Assembly: GCF_005930495.1 (NCBI RefSeq)
Contig: NZ_SJEX01000023.1
Location: 1 to 55,319, forward strand
Length of the DNA stretch: 55,319 bases
Direction of reading: 5' to 3'
Source: Modestobacter excelsi
Lineage (GTDB): Bacteria > Actinomycetota > Actinomycetes > Mycobacteriales > Geodermatophilaceae
Shown here: one piece after another, positions 1 to 7,801 of the stretch
Layout of the letters: each line of letters starts with the position of its first letter
How positions within the stretch are numbered: the first letter of the stretch is position 1
The notes under the pieces: generated by a model
Databases searched by the model: none
What the model was told of the DNA's origin: nothing
What the model saw: only the letters and a program-made list of their open reading frames with translations
Program-made: the position numbers and the translations under genes

Positions 1-233
1 CCCTGCCACCGCCCGCCCTGCCGCCGCCGGTCACGCCGACCAACGCAGCCGCCGGCGGGTGTGGATCGGGCTCCTCCGGATTCGAGGAGCGGCTGCGCAC
101 CGGCGACCCGTCCTCGGCTCTCCCCGCTGGTGACCGGGCCGACGACGGCCTCGCCGGTGACGTCCGCGTACTGGTCGCCACGGTGGCACGGGTGACCTGC
201 CACGAGGGCGACCCCGCCACACGCCCGGACTGA
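1..233 (+). CDS. 3' end of an unidentified CDS (partial)
   Basis: An open frame enters from the left edge (first full codon at position 3) and stops at TGA 231-233, giving about 76 residues. The start begins with a Pro/Ala-rich stretch, followed by a Gly/Ser-rich patch and an acidic C-terminal part. Third codon positions are mostly G or C, as in the neighbours, which is the only support for coding. No motif is recognised. It could also be chance open frame in GC-rich sequence. Confidence 0.35.
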   Translation, partial: LPPPALPPPVTPTNAAAGGCGSGSSGFEERLRTGDPSSALPAGDRADDGLAGDVRVLVATVARVTCHEGDPATRPD

Positions 234-521
234 GCGGCCGCCGACCCGCGGCTCACCCGTTCCCGCCCGGCGTCGCCCGGGCGGCCTCGTCCCGGTGCAC
301 CAGCCGGTCGACGGCTGGAGACGGCGTGCCCGCGGTCGCACTCCCCGTCATCCATCGCTGCGGCCGTCGTGCCGCGACCACCCGAGGACCGACCTCATGA
401 CCGCCACCGTGCGCGGCAGGAGTCATCTGCCTTGCGCCGCCCGCGGCGTCCGGACGACCGCGACCGCGCCGACCCCGTCCGGACCCCGCCTCCTGATCAC
501 ACCTGGCTCTGGGAGGACACC

Positions 522-1079
522 GTGTCCCTGACCATCCGCCACGACCTCGATCCACACGGGCCGCTCCCGCCCGCGAAGGCTGTCCTGGACCGCCTGGTGG
601 CAGCCGTCGTCCTGCTGCTCGCTGCTCCGTGGATGACCCTCCTGACCGTGCTCCTGTGGAGCCACGGTGACGGTCCGGTGCTGCAGCGTGAACGGCGGCT
701 GGGCCAATGGGGTCGACCGTTCGACCTGCTGCGGTTCCGCACCGTGGACCCGGCCGGTCCGGGCACCGACCGGGTCGGCGCCTTGCTGCGACGGATCTGT
801 CTGGACGAGCTGCCCCAGCTGATCAACGTCCTGCGCGGCGAGATGTCCCTGGTCGGCCCCCGGGCGACATCACCGGCCGACGGGCGACGAGCGACGATGA
901 CGGTCACGCGGCTCGCGCTCAAGCCCGGTCTGATCGGCTTGGACGAGCTCGGCGAGGGGCGGGCGGGCGAGGACGCCCCGGCTGTCGTCGATCGTTACCT
1001 GCGGGAGTGGTCGCTGCGCCTCGACGTGGTCATCCTCTGGCACGCGGTCCGGCGGGCCGCGCGGGGACCGGCCGTCTGA
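522..1079 (+). CDS. Short bacterial sugar transferase (initiating phosphoglycosyl transferase family)
   Basis: Probable membrane-bound enzyme moving a sugar phosphate from a nucleotide sugar to undecaprenyl phosphate, the first step of polysaccharide assembly. The 185-residue product has a hydrophobic membrane segment at about 21-46, the FRT motif near 72-74, the Asp-Glu pair in LDELPQ (94-99) and MSLVGPR (108-114), all typical of PF02397. The GTG start at 522 was chosen because GGGAGGA lies 5-10 bases upstream and the membrane helix then sits near the N-terminus. An in-frame ATG at 369 would add a basic, low-complexity leader. The region between FRT and LDELPQ is short, and the usual PGxTGxxQ motif reads PGLIGLDEL, so substrate choice or activity may differ from the full-length PglC-like protein encoded at 19951. 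It stands alone on the + strand at the edge of the polysaccharide locus. Confidence 0.75.
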   Translation: MSLTIRHDLDPHGPLPPAKAVLDRLVAAVVLLLAAPWMTLLTVLLWSHGDGPVLQRERRLGQWGRPFDLLRFRTVDPAGPGTDRVGALLRRICLDELPQLINVLRGEMSLVGPRATSPADGRRATMTVTRLALKPGLIGLDELGEGRAGEDAPAVVDRYLREWSLRLDVVILWHAVRRAARGPAV

Positions 1080-1097
1080 GCGGAGGGGAACGCATCG

Positions 1098-1379
1098 TCA
1101 GCCGGCGTCCTCCGGGTCGCCGGCGGGTGGCTCGTGGCGGGGCCCGGCCGGTGGCCACGGGCTCGTCCGGAACCACTGCTCCAGCTCGTCGACGTCCGGC
1201 GAGGGCGGCCTGGCAGGCAGCGTGCGGGTCGACGCTCCACCGGCCCGGCTGCGCGACCGCTGCGCTGCGCGAGCGCCCTCGTCGTCCTGGCGGTCGGCAG
1301 CGCGGATCGCCCGGCCGATGACCAGGCAGAGCACACCGGTCGAGACCAGCCAGAGCAGCCCGATGACGGAGGTGGTCAC
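1098..1379 (-). CDS. Small single-pass membrane protein, unknown function
   Basis: 93 residues. A hydrophobic segment covers roughly residues 3-20 (from TTSVIGLLWLVS onward). A charged, Arg/Asp-rich, Pro-rich soluble tail follows. The GTG start at 1379 was chosen because GAGGAGG lies just upstream; the open frame extends further 5' but only with Arg/Pro-rich sequence typical of a shadow frame. The topology suggests a membrane anchor with a cytoplasmic tail. No family is recognised. It is convergent with the sugar transferase at 522-1079. Confidence 0.5.
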   Translation of the reverse strand: MTTSVIGLLWLVSTGVLCLVIGRAIRAADRQDDEGARAAQRSRSRAGGASTRTLPARPPSPDVDELEQWFRTSPWPPAGPRHEPPAGDPEDAG

Positions 1380-1771
1380 GGGCCCCTCCTCGGGCTGGCG
1401 CCGAGCGGCAGACGGTGCGCTGCCAGCCATGTTCCTCCGCGTCTGGGCCTGGGACAACAGCATGGCGCACGCCGGACGGACCGGTCCCTCCCGGCGACGT
1501 CCCCGCCCCTGCTGTACGGACCAGACAGGCCGGTCAGCGGGTGAGGGGTGCCCACGGTCCGGTGGCGGTGCGGGGTCGGCGGTGGTCGCCTCCAGCAGCT
1601 CCGCCACGTCCGGGGATCCTGGCTCATGAAACCGAGCAGTCAGATCTCGTGGTCACACGCCCGTGACCAGATTCTCCGGTCAGTGCACCTGGCACCCCGC
1701 TGTTGACAGCGGTGCGCCCAGCCGCTTCGCTCGCCAGGACACCATCTGCGGCATCCGATCGGAAGGCCCCG
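1380..1771. other. Intergenic stretch between divergent genes
   Basis: I see no convincing gene here. A 7-base inverted repeat (TGGTCAC at 1650-1656, GTGACCA at 1663-1669) and a TTGACA at 1703-1708, about 65 bases before the methyltransferase start, are the only possible regulatory features. No good -10 element follows the TTGACA. Confidence 0.3.
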
Positions 1772-2530
1772 ATGATCTCCACCGCCGTCTGGAAGGCGAA
1801 GCAGGCGACGCGGCGGCTCGTCACGGCCTGGGAGCGCGCCGGGGGCCGCGGCGTGGCGGCAGAGCTCCTCCGCCTGGCTCGGGAGCTGGTGGGCGTCCCG
1901 CTGGCGCTCGCCCGTGAACTGCTCTTCGACCTGCGCCGGGGGATCCGCACCCGCGGGTTCGTGCGCAACGAGGACCACGTCGCGGCCCGGTCGGTCGGCG
2001 GCGACCCCACCTTCTACCAGCCCATCGGGCTGCGCCCGCTGAAGGAGGCACTGGCCACCGTCCCGGTCGACCGGGACAGGAGCACCCTGGTCGACCTCGG
2101 TGCCGGGCGGGGACGGGCGGTGCTGCTCGCGGCCGAGGCCGGCTTCGAGCGCGTCGTCGGTGTGGAGCTCGACGAGCGCCTCGCTGCGGAGGCGGAGCAG
2201 AACGTGCGGCGCTGGCACCGCCGGGCTCCGCGCGGCGTCCTCCCGGAGGTCACCGTCGTCCACGGGGACGCGGCGACCGCGCCGGTGCCCAGCGGACCGC
2301 TCGTGGTGACGATGTTCAACCCGTTCGGCGCGACCACTCTCGACCTCGTCCTGGGGTCGCTGTGCACCGCGCGGCGGGACGACCCCGATCCGGCCTGGGT
2401 CGTCTACGTCAACCCGGTGCACGAGGCGGGATTCGCGGCGTTCCCGCGCTTCACCGCGCACGCCCGCGGCCGCGACTGGGTGGTCCACCGGCTGGCACCG
2501 GCCCCGGGGACGGTCACGGCAGACAGTTGA
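1772..2530 (+). CDS. Class I SAM-dependent methyltransferase
   Basis: 252 residues. The Rossmann motif I is VDLGAGRGR at 107-115, with the acidic ribose-binding residue Glu132 in VGVELDE. Strand 4 carries MFNPFG (181-186), reminiscent of the N-P-F/Y motif of some N-methyltransferases. The N-terminal 70 residues are helical and charged and precede the catalytic core. The ATG at 1772 was chosen because GGAAG lies 8-12 bases upstream; an ATG at 1703 would add a poorly conserved-looking leader. Substrate is unknown. Its place beside exopolysaccharide genes allows, but does not prove, a role in modifying a polysaccharide or lipid. Confidence 0.75.
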   Translation: MISTAVWKAKQATRRLVTAWERAGGRGVAAELLRLARELVGVPLALARELLFDLRRGIRTRGFVRNEDHVAARSVGGDPTFYQPIGLRPLKEALATVPVDRDRSTLVDLGAGRGRAVLLAAEAGFERVVGVELDERLAAEAEQNVRRWHRRAPRGVLPEVTVVHGDAATAPVPSGPLVVTMFNPFGATTLDLVLGSLCTARRDDPDPAWVVYVNPVHEAGFAAFPRFTAHARGRDWVVHRLAPAPGTVTADS

Positions 2531-2551
2531 CGTGTGCCGCGTCAGGCGACG

Positions 2552-2761
2552 TCAGGAGGCGAGCGACGCCTCGTCGTGAGGAGCGGGGACGGCGACCGGA
2601 ACGGAGCGCCACACCATCGACAGCGGGCTCCGCGGCGTCCCGCGCCGCGTGACCGCGGGACCCTCCGGTTCGTCGGCTCGTCGGAGGACGCAGCCCAGGC
2701 CGAGGCCGAGCAGGACCACCACGGCCGGCCACACGGCTGCGGACACGACCAACGCCGTCAC
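2552..2761 (-). CDS. Small membrane protein, unknown function
   Basis: 69 residues with one hydrophobic segment (residues about 2-25, ending GLGLGCVLRR), followed by a basic and Ser/Pro-rich tail. The GTG at 2761 was chosen because GGAGGAG lies 6-8 bases upstream, a much better site than the one before the in-frame ATG at 2797. Convergent with the methyltransferase, 21 bases apart. No family is recognised. Confidence 0.5.
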   Translation of the reverse strand: MTALVVSAAVWPAVVVLLGLGLGCVLRRADEPEGPAVTRRGTPRSPLSMVWRSVPVAVPAPHDEASLAS

Positions 2762-2899
2762 ACGCCCTCCTCCGGTCGACGACCGACCTGTGCTCATGCC
2801 CCACTCGGGTGGGCGCCGGGCGCGTCGGGGTGACCTTACACAAGGCGAGGGATTGGTCACGCAGTGTCTTGCCCGCGTGTCCTCCGTCTGGGGGAGCGC

Positions 2900-4522
2900 T
2901 CAGGGACCGACGGTGAGCTCATCGGCCTGCGGTCCGCACACCGCGTCCTCCACGCCCTGCAGGTCGTTGCCCCGCACCTCGACGTCGTCGACCTCGGCCG
3001 TCGCCGGCCACTCGGCGTGCACGGCGCAGGACCCCCCGCCATCCCCGGTCACGACGACCCTGTTGTCGGCCAGGCTGATGTTGCGGGCGTCGAAGGCTCG
3101 GCGCGGCGGGTCCGTCGAGCTGCCGTCGAGGGACAACGCCAGCAGCGGCGCCCCCCGGCTGGGCCGCCACGTGACGTCGTTGTCCGAGAACACGACGTCC
3201 GTGGTGTCCCAGGGCGAGCTGAAGAGCACCAGCGCTGACCCGACGACGCCGTCGAGGCGGTTGCCGGTGATCGTGGCGCCGTGCACCTGCGAGAGCCGTA
3301 CCACCGCGTCGCTCCACGCGCCGTTCCCGGTGACCGTGTTGCCGCGGACGGTGAGCCCGGTGATCAGGTGGTGGTAGGTCCAGTTGCCGTCGGGGGGCAT
3401 GTCCTGGTCGACCGCGCGCGTGGGCTCGCCCGGGAAGGCGGCGAACCCGACCATCCGGAACTCGTTGTCGCTGATGTCGACGCCCTCGATCTCGCCCGTC
3501 CCCAGCGCGTTGAACACCACGCCGCGGCCGCAGTCGAGGAACCGGTTGCCGGAGACGGTGATCTGGTCCTGCAGCCGCAGGTCCGAGGCGACGTCGGGAC
3601 CGATGTAGACGGCCGGCCAGCTGTCGTTGATCACGCTGCCGGTGACGGCCTCACGCGCGCCGTGGAGCTCGACCCCGCCGCTGAAGCCGAAGGGCTGCTG
3701 GTCGTGGTCGATGACGATCCGCTCGACGGTGACGTCCGAGGCAGTGAAGTAGAGCGCCGAGAAGTCGTCCTGGTTCCGGTTGCCGGGTACGGACGTGCCG
3801 CCGTTGAGGAACGACGAGTCGCGCACCGTGATCCCGCTGCCCCCACCCTGGGCGACGACGTAGTTCTGCCCCGGCGTGTCCCGCATCGTCACCCCGTCCA
3901 GCGTGACGTCCTGCGCTGCGAACAGGTAGAGGCCGTAGCCGGTGATGGTCCGCCTGGCCGGGACCAGGTTGCCCGGCCCGTTGAGGTCGATCGTCAGGCC
4001 GGAGATCGTCACGCCGCTGACCGAGTCCCCGAGGAACACGTTCCCGCCCCACGCGGCCTTCGACGCCGCGATGACGCCGTCGGCCATGACGAGGACCGCG
4101 CCGGGGTCGGCCGTGATGGTCTGCCCGTCGCGCAGCTGGAACACGAAGTCCGCGCCGACGACGTCGTCCCTCGGGGTCGCGTAGGAGCTGAGGAGGTAGG
4201 TCCCGGCGGACACGTGCACCGACGTCGCCTCGGCCAGCGCCCGCCGCAGCGCCGGTGCGTCGTCGGTCACGCCGTCGCCGGTGGCCCCGAAGTCACGGAC
4301 GTCCACCGCGCCCGGCGGCGGAGGCGTCCCCGTGCCGGGCGAGCCGGCGGGAGCAGCCGACGACGAGGGAGCCGCGGAGGCAGGCGGCTCCGGCCGGTCC
4401 TCGTCGGGGCTCCCGGTGACGACGAGCAGACCGATGCCCACCAGGACGACGGCGGCCACGGCGAGCCCGGCGCGCACGAGAACGCGACGAGCCGGCCTCC
4501 GGCTCCTGCGCGCGTGCGTCAT
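2900..4522 (-). CDS. Membrane-anchored right-handed beta-helix protein (pectate-lyase superfamily)
   Basis: 540 residues. An uncleaved signal or anchor (about 18-36) follows a basic N-terminus, then a Pro/Ser/Ala-rich linker to about 70. Residues 73-96 hold the hallmark of Pectate_lyase_3 proteins, VDVRDFGATGDGVTDD, where the first beta-helix coil starts. The remainder is a series of Asn/Asp/Gly-rich coils (VRGNTVTGN, VSGNRFLD and similar). Proteins of this fold act as polysaccharide lyases, hydrolases, epimerases or binding scaffolds; catalytic residues cannot be assigned here. Position next to polysaccharide genes fits a surface protein that trims or binds the secreted glycan. The ATG at 4522 is taken as start because the basic signal begins there; the frame stays open to 4855 only as an antisense shadow of the glycosyltransferase gene upstream. 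Confidence 0.75.
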   Translation of the reverse strand: MTHARRSRRPARRVLVRAGLAVAAVVLVGIGLLVVTGSPDEDRPEPPASAAPSSSAAPAGSPGTGTPPPPGAVDVRDFGATGDGVTDDAPALRRALAEATSVHVSAGTYLLSSYATPRDDVVGADFVFQLRDGQTITADPGAVLVMADGVIAASKAAWGGNVFLGDSVSGVTISGLTIDLNGPGNLVPARRTITGYGLYLFAAQDVTLDGVTMRDTPGQNYVVAQGGGSGITVRDSSFLNGGTSVPGNRNQDDFSALYFTASDVTVERIVIDHDQQPFGFSGGVELHGAREAVTGSVINDSWPAVYIGPDVASDLRLQDQITVSGNRFLDCGRGVVFNALGTGEIEGVDISDNEFRMVGFAAFPGEPTRAVDQDMPPDGNWTYHHLITGLTVRGNTVTGNGAWSDAVVRLSQVHGATITGNRLDGVVGSALVLFSSPWDTTDVVFSDNDVTWRPSRGAPLLALSLDGSSTDPPRRAFDARNISLADNRVVVTGDGGGSCAVHAEWPATAEVDDVEVRGNDLQGVEDAVCGPQADELTVGP

Positions 4523-4616
4523 CGCCTGTCCTGTCGTCCGAGGTCCGTCGGTTCCGGGGAGCTGCTCCGGAGCGTCGGTACAGCCGAACGACCTCGTGCT
4601 CCCCCGGGTTCCGCGC

Positions 4617-5762
4617 TCAGACTCCTCCATCCGTCGCGGACGGCGCGCACACGGCCCTCGCGGGCGCGTCGGGACCCGTCCCGCCGGGCAACCGCAGGGC
4701 CTCGAGGAAGGCTCCTCGCCACGCGGTGTAGCTGTAGTGCTGCTCGACCGCCCGCCGGGCGGTGTCGCCGCGCGAGCGCCGGGCGGTCTCCGACTCCTGC
4801 AGGACGGAGAGCAGCGCGTCCACCCACTCGTCGGTGCCCGTGGCCGCAGGGGCACCGAACTGCTCGAGGACCCGGGCGTTGACTCCGACCGGCGTGGCCA
4901 CCGAGGGGAGGCCGGCCGCGCCGTACTGCAACAGCTTGTAGGCGCACTTGCCGCGGGTGAAGGGGGTGTCCGGCAGGGGCATGATCCCGCAGTCGGCGGA
5001 GGCCAGGAGGGCGTCGGTCTCCCGGCCGGCCCACGGGACGCGGTCGGCCATGACCTCGAGGTCGCCGAGGGACCGCTCCCCCGAGCTGACCACCGTGAGC
5101 CGCGCCCCGGTGCGCCGGTGGACCTCGAGGAGGGCGGGCGCGACGTGCGCCAGGTAGGGCTCGGTCGACGGTGACCCCACCCAGACGATCCGCGGCACCG
5201 GCCCGACGGCGTAGACGGACTTCCGCGGGTAGGCGTCGGGGTGCACGCAGCTCGGGACGATCCGCACCTCGGGGTTCAGCCGCGCCGCGGCCTCGGCGAG
5301 CAGGTCGTTGCCCGCGATCACCAGGTCCGCCCCCTGGACCGCGGTCGACCAGCCGGCGGCCTCGCCGAAGAAGCGGTGCACCCCGCCGCGGTCGTCGGCG
5401 AACAGGGCGTCGTCGAAGTCGAACACCCCCCAGTCCGAACGCCGGAGCAGGTCGGCCTCGACCCGCCCGCGGGTGAACGGGCCCAGTGAGCGCGAGATCA
5501 GCAACCGCTCCCAGCCGGGCCCGGAGCCGATCCGGCGCAGGTGCCGCTCGGCCCGCGCCACCCCCAGCGGCCGACGCAGCAGGGTCCCGGGACGCACGTT
5601 CGGCGTGCCCAGGTAGTCGAGGACGGCCTCGGCCTCGAGGCCGAGGAAGCGCAGCCACTCCAGCACCCGGACCCGGGTGCTGGAGCCGGCCGGCCCGTAG
5701 GACGAGCCGACGGCGATCGGGGGACACCGGGGCGGGACGTCAGGAGCAGCCACGTCAGACAC
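4617..5762 (-). CDS. Glycosyltransferase, GT-B fold (family 4-like)
   Basis: 381 residues. The N-terminal half has a nucleotide-fold look (FDFDDALF at 115-121, DLVIAGNDLL at 146-155). The C-terminal donor-binding half begins near RIVWVGSPS (191-199) and includes GKCAYKLLQYGAAGLPSVAT (271-290), the conserved region in which GT4 enzymes contact the nucleotide sugar. The ATG at 5762 overlaps the 3' end of the upstream lipoprotein gene by 8 bases, so translation is probably coupled. It is the third gene of the minus-strand operon YdcF-like / OmpA-domain lipoprotein / glycosyltransferase. Acceptor and donor are unknown; assembly of the locus glycan is the likely role. Confidence 0.75.
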   Translation of the reverse strand: MSDVAAPDVPPRCPPIAVGSSYGPAGSSTRVRVLEWLRFLGLEAEAVLDYLGTPNVRPGTLLRRPLGVARAERHLRRIGSGPGWERLLISRSLGPFTRGRVEADLLRRSDWGVFDFDDALFADDRGGVHRFFGEAAGWSTAVQGADLVIAGNDLLAEAAARLNPEVRIVPSCVHPDAYPRKSVYAVGPVPRIVWVGSPSTEPYLAHVAPALLEVHRRTGARLTVVSSGERSLGDLEVMADRVPWAGRETDALLASADCGIMPLPDTPFTRGKCAYKLLQYGAAGLPSVATPVGVNARVLEQFGAPAATGTDEWVDALLSVLQESETARRSRGDTARRAVEQHYSYTAWRGAFLEALRLPGGTGPDAPARAVCAPSATDGGV

Positions 5763-6945
5763 ACTGCACCGGCTCGGTGAAGTCGATGCGGATGGTGCGG
5801 TTGAGCGCCGCGGCCGCCGGTACGAGGTGCCCGGTGGTGTCCCGGTCGGGCACGTGACCGTCGAAGTCGCTGCCCAGACCCAGGACGTGCAGCTGCGGGA
5901 TGGGCACGCCGAGGTCGATGAGGAGGTTGGCGACCTCCTGGGCCCGGTCCTCGCTGATCTGGCGGTCCACCTCGGGGTCGCCCACGGCGGGGGAGGTGCC
6001 GAAGACCTCGGCCACCACCCCGGGGCGAGCGATGAGCTGCTCGGCGTAGGGGCGCAGCCGCTCGGCCGCCGCGCTCTCGTCCAGCAGGGTCGGCTCGCCG
6101 GGGCGGAAGCCCAGCGGCCCGCCCGTGAGCGTCAGCGACCCACCGGTGCAGCGCATGCCCGGCTCGATCGCCACCGTCCGCACCGCGGGCAGGGCCGGGT
6201 CCGGGTCGCCGGTCAGCCGGACGTCACCCCGCTGGACGGCCACGGCGCCCGCCCGCTGGAGGACCTCGGTCCAGATCGAGGCGAGCTGTGCCCGGCGGGC
6301 GTCGTCGAGCGGCGGTTGCGGAGCCGCGGTGTCCCCCAGGCCCTGGAAGACGACCGACCAGCCGCGCAGGTCGGGCAGCTGGTTGGAGTCGGCGAGGGTG
6401 TCGGCGACCTCCCGCGGGTCGGCGTCGAGCATCCCCGGCGCGGTGAAGTCGAGCGCACCGGCGGTGGACAGGCCGGAGTCGACGAGGACGAGCGTGCGCA
6501 GCCCGGTGGGGGTGCCGACCGTCTGGACGCCGAGGTCGATGGCCGTCAGCAGGTCGCTCTCCGGCGTCCTCGCCCGCGCACCGGCAACGGCGTCGTCGAC
6601 CCGCTCCCGGTTGGCGGCGTACTGCTCCTCCCGCGCGCCCGCGTCCGCCGCGTCGGCGGTCAGCGTCGCCGCCGGCCCCTCGGCGAAGGGCGCCCCGTCG
6701 GCGAGGACGAGGGAGAACACCGACTGCTGCGCGACCGCGACGTCGCGGGCCGAGGCGGCGACCCCGGACAGCGCGGGCGGTGCCGCGTTGGCCCGCCCCC
6801 CGACCACGACCACGAGCGCACCGCTCGGCTCCGCCGCGGTCGCCGCAGGGTCGGCGCACGCGGCCAGGCACCCGACGACGACCAACGACAGCAGGGCGGC
6901 CGGCCACCGGGCCGGACGCAGGGTCTTCCTCGAGACGATCTCCAT
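5755..6945 (-). CDS. Lipoprotein with C-terminal OmpA-like domain
   Basis: 396 residues. A signal peptide ends in the lipobox LAAC with Cys30, so the protein should be anchored in the outer leaflet of the membrane. The middle part alternates strands and helices and contains TLVLVDSGLSTAG, reminiscent of a von Willebrand A-type fold, but the metal site is not clear. From about residue 290 the sequence resembles an OmpA domain (peptidoglycan-binding), including ISEDRAQEVANLLIDLGV. It begins 5 bases after the stop of the YdcF-like gene and overlaps the glycosyltransferase gene. A cell-wall-binding lipoprotein in a glycan operon could tether assembly to peptidoglycan. Confidence 0.7.
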   Translation of the reverse strand: MEIVSRKTLRPARWPAALLSLVVVGCLAACADPAATAAEPSGALVVVVGGRANAAPPALSGVAASARDVAVAQQSVFSLVLADGAPFAEGPAATLTADAADAGAREEQYAANRERVDDAVAGARARTPESDLLTAIDLGVQTVGTPTGLRTLVLVDSGLSTAGALDFTAPGMLDADPREVADTLADSNQLPDLRGWSVVFQGLGDTAAPQPPLDDARRAQLASIWTEVLQRAGAVAVQRGDVRLTGDPDPALPAVRTVAIEPGMRCTGGSLTLTGGPLGFRPGEPTLLDESAAAERLRPYAEQLIARPGVVAEVFGTSPAVGDPEVDRQISEDRAQEVANLLIDLGVPIPQLHVLGLGSDFDGHVPDRDTTGHLVPAAAALNRTIRIDFTEPVQCV

Positions 6946-6950
6946 GACGC

Positions 6951-7484
6951 TCAGCAGGCCTCATCTGTCAGGGCGGCGACCAGGCCACCCACCTCGTGCC
7001 CGATCGCGACACCCCACCGGGGCAGCGAGATCGTCGGCCGGGCCGCGACCATCACGACCTCGGCGTCGGTGCACCTGCGGACCAGCATCCCGGCGCGCTC
7101 CACGTGGTAGACGCTCGTCACGACCGTGATGCGGGTCCAACCGGACTGTTCCACCAGGTCCCCGATGGCGCGCGCCTCCGCGCGGGTGTCGTCGCCGTCG
7201 TCCGCCGACGGCCGGAAGCAGTGGACCTCCAGGTCCCCGTGCCCGCTGCAGAGCTCGCGCGCGGGGCCGTTGACCTCCCCGTCTGCGGCGGACACCACCA
7301 GCACCCCGGTCCCCTGCTCAGCCAGCTGGACAGCGAGGGGGACGCGGGTCTCGGGATCGCCGGCCAGCAGCACGACCGCGTCGGTGCTCGCGGGACCGGC
7401 CGTGGAGGGCAGGACGAAGACGCGGACCGTCACCGTGGCAGCCACCGCGAGCACGCCGGCCGCCAGGAGGGTCCACTTCCGCAC
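6951..7484 (-). CDS. YdcF-like (DUF218) membrane-anchored protein
   Basis: 177 residues. One N-terminal membrane segment (about 4-24) is followed by a DUF218-type alpha/beta domain: AVVLLAGDPETRVPLAVQLA near 36-55, VLVVSAADGE (61-70) and TRITVVTSVYHVERAGML (117-134), where the S-x-Y-H stretch corresponds to the conserved family motif. DUF218 proteins include SanA and ElyC, linked to envelope integrity. The GTG at 7484 was chosen because it places the membrane helix at the N-terminus; an upstream alternative at 7538 adds 18 polar residues. It heads the minus-strand operon and diverges from the Wzc-like gene at 7802. Confidence 0.65.
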   Translation of the reverse strand: MRKWTLLAAGVLAVAATVTVRVFVLPSTAGPASTDAVVLLAGDPETRVPLAVQLAEQGTGVLVVSAADGEVNGPARELCSGHGDLEVHCFRPSADDGDDTRAEARAIGDLVEQSGWTRITVVTSVYHVERAGMLVRRCTDAEVVMVAARPTISLPRWGVAIGHEVGGLVAALTDEAC

Positions 7485-7801
7485 GGCCGGAAGCTTTGCT
7501 GAACGATCCTCTCCCCGGTTGCAGGTACCGCCCGCCACGGATCCCGCACGAGCTCACAGCCCGCACCCATTGGCGAGTCGCTACTCATGGCGCTGAGTCG
7601 ATCACGGCCAGCCCGTCCGTCTGCAGCGGAGTGGCACGATGTCCCCACCTGATTCACCCGAAAGTGCTGCATGGGAAAGGGACGAAGGGGTTATCCGGGC
7701 AGTTCGCGGCGGTTACCGTGTGGCCGCCTGGGAGCTGGGAGGGCTCTCCGGACTGGTGGTGGCCCCGATCGGCGGCCGGCACTCCCACGTCGAACGGGGG
7801 C
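7485..7801. promoter_or_regulatory. Divergent intergenic region ahead of the polysaccharide operon
   Basis: About 317 bases with no supported gene, between the YdcF-like operon (minus) and the Wzc-like operon (plus). It should hold promoters for both, but no clear -35/-10 pair can be named. The stretch CACCTGATTCACCC at 7646-7659 resembles CACCTGAATCGACC at 15225-15238, which lies upstream of the second Wzc-like gene. A shared regulatory site is possible but unproven. Confidence 0.3.

Noticed and set aside
3281-4882. Long plus-strand open frame of 533 residues opposite the beta-helix gene
   Set aside because: It is an antisense shadow in GC-rich DNA. Composition (Arg/Gly/Asp/Val) and lack of motifs contrast with the beta-helix coils on the minus strand.
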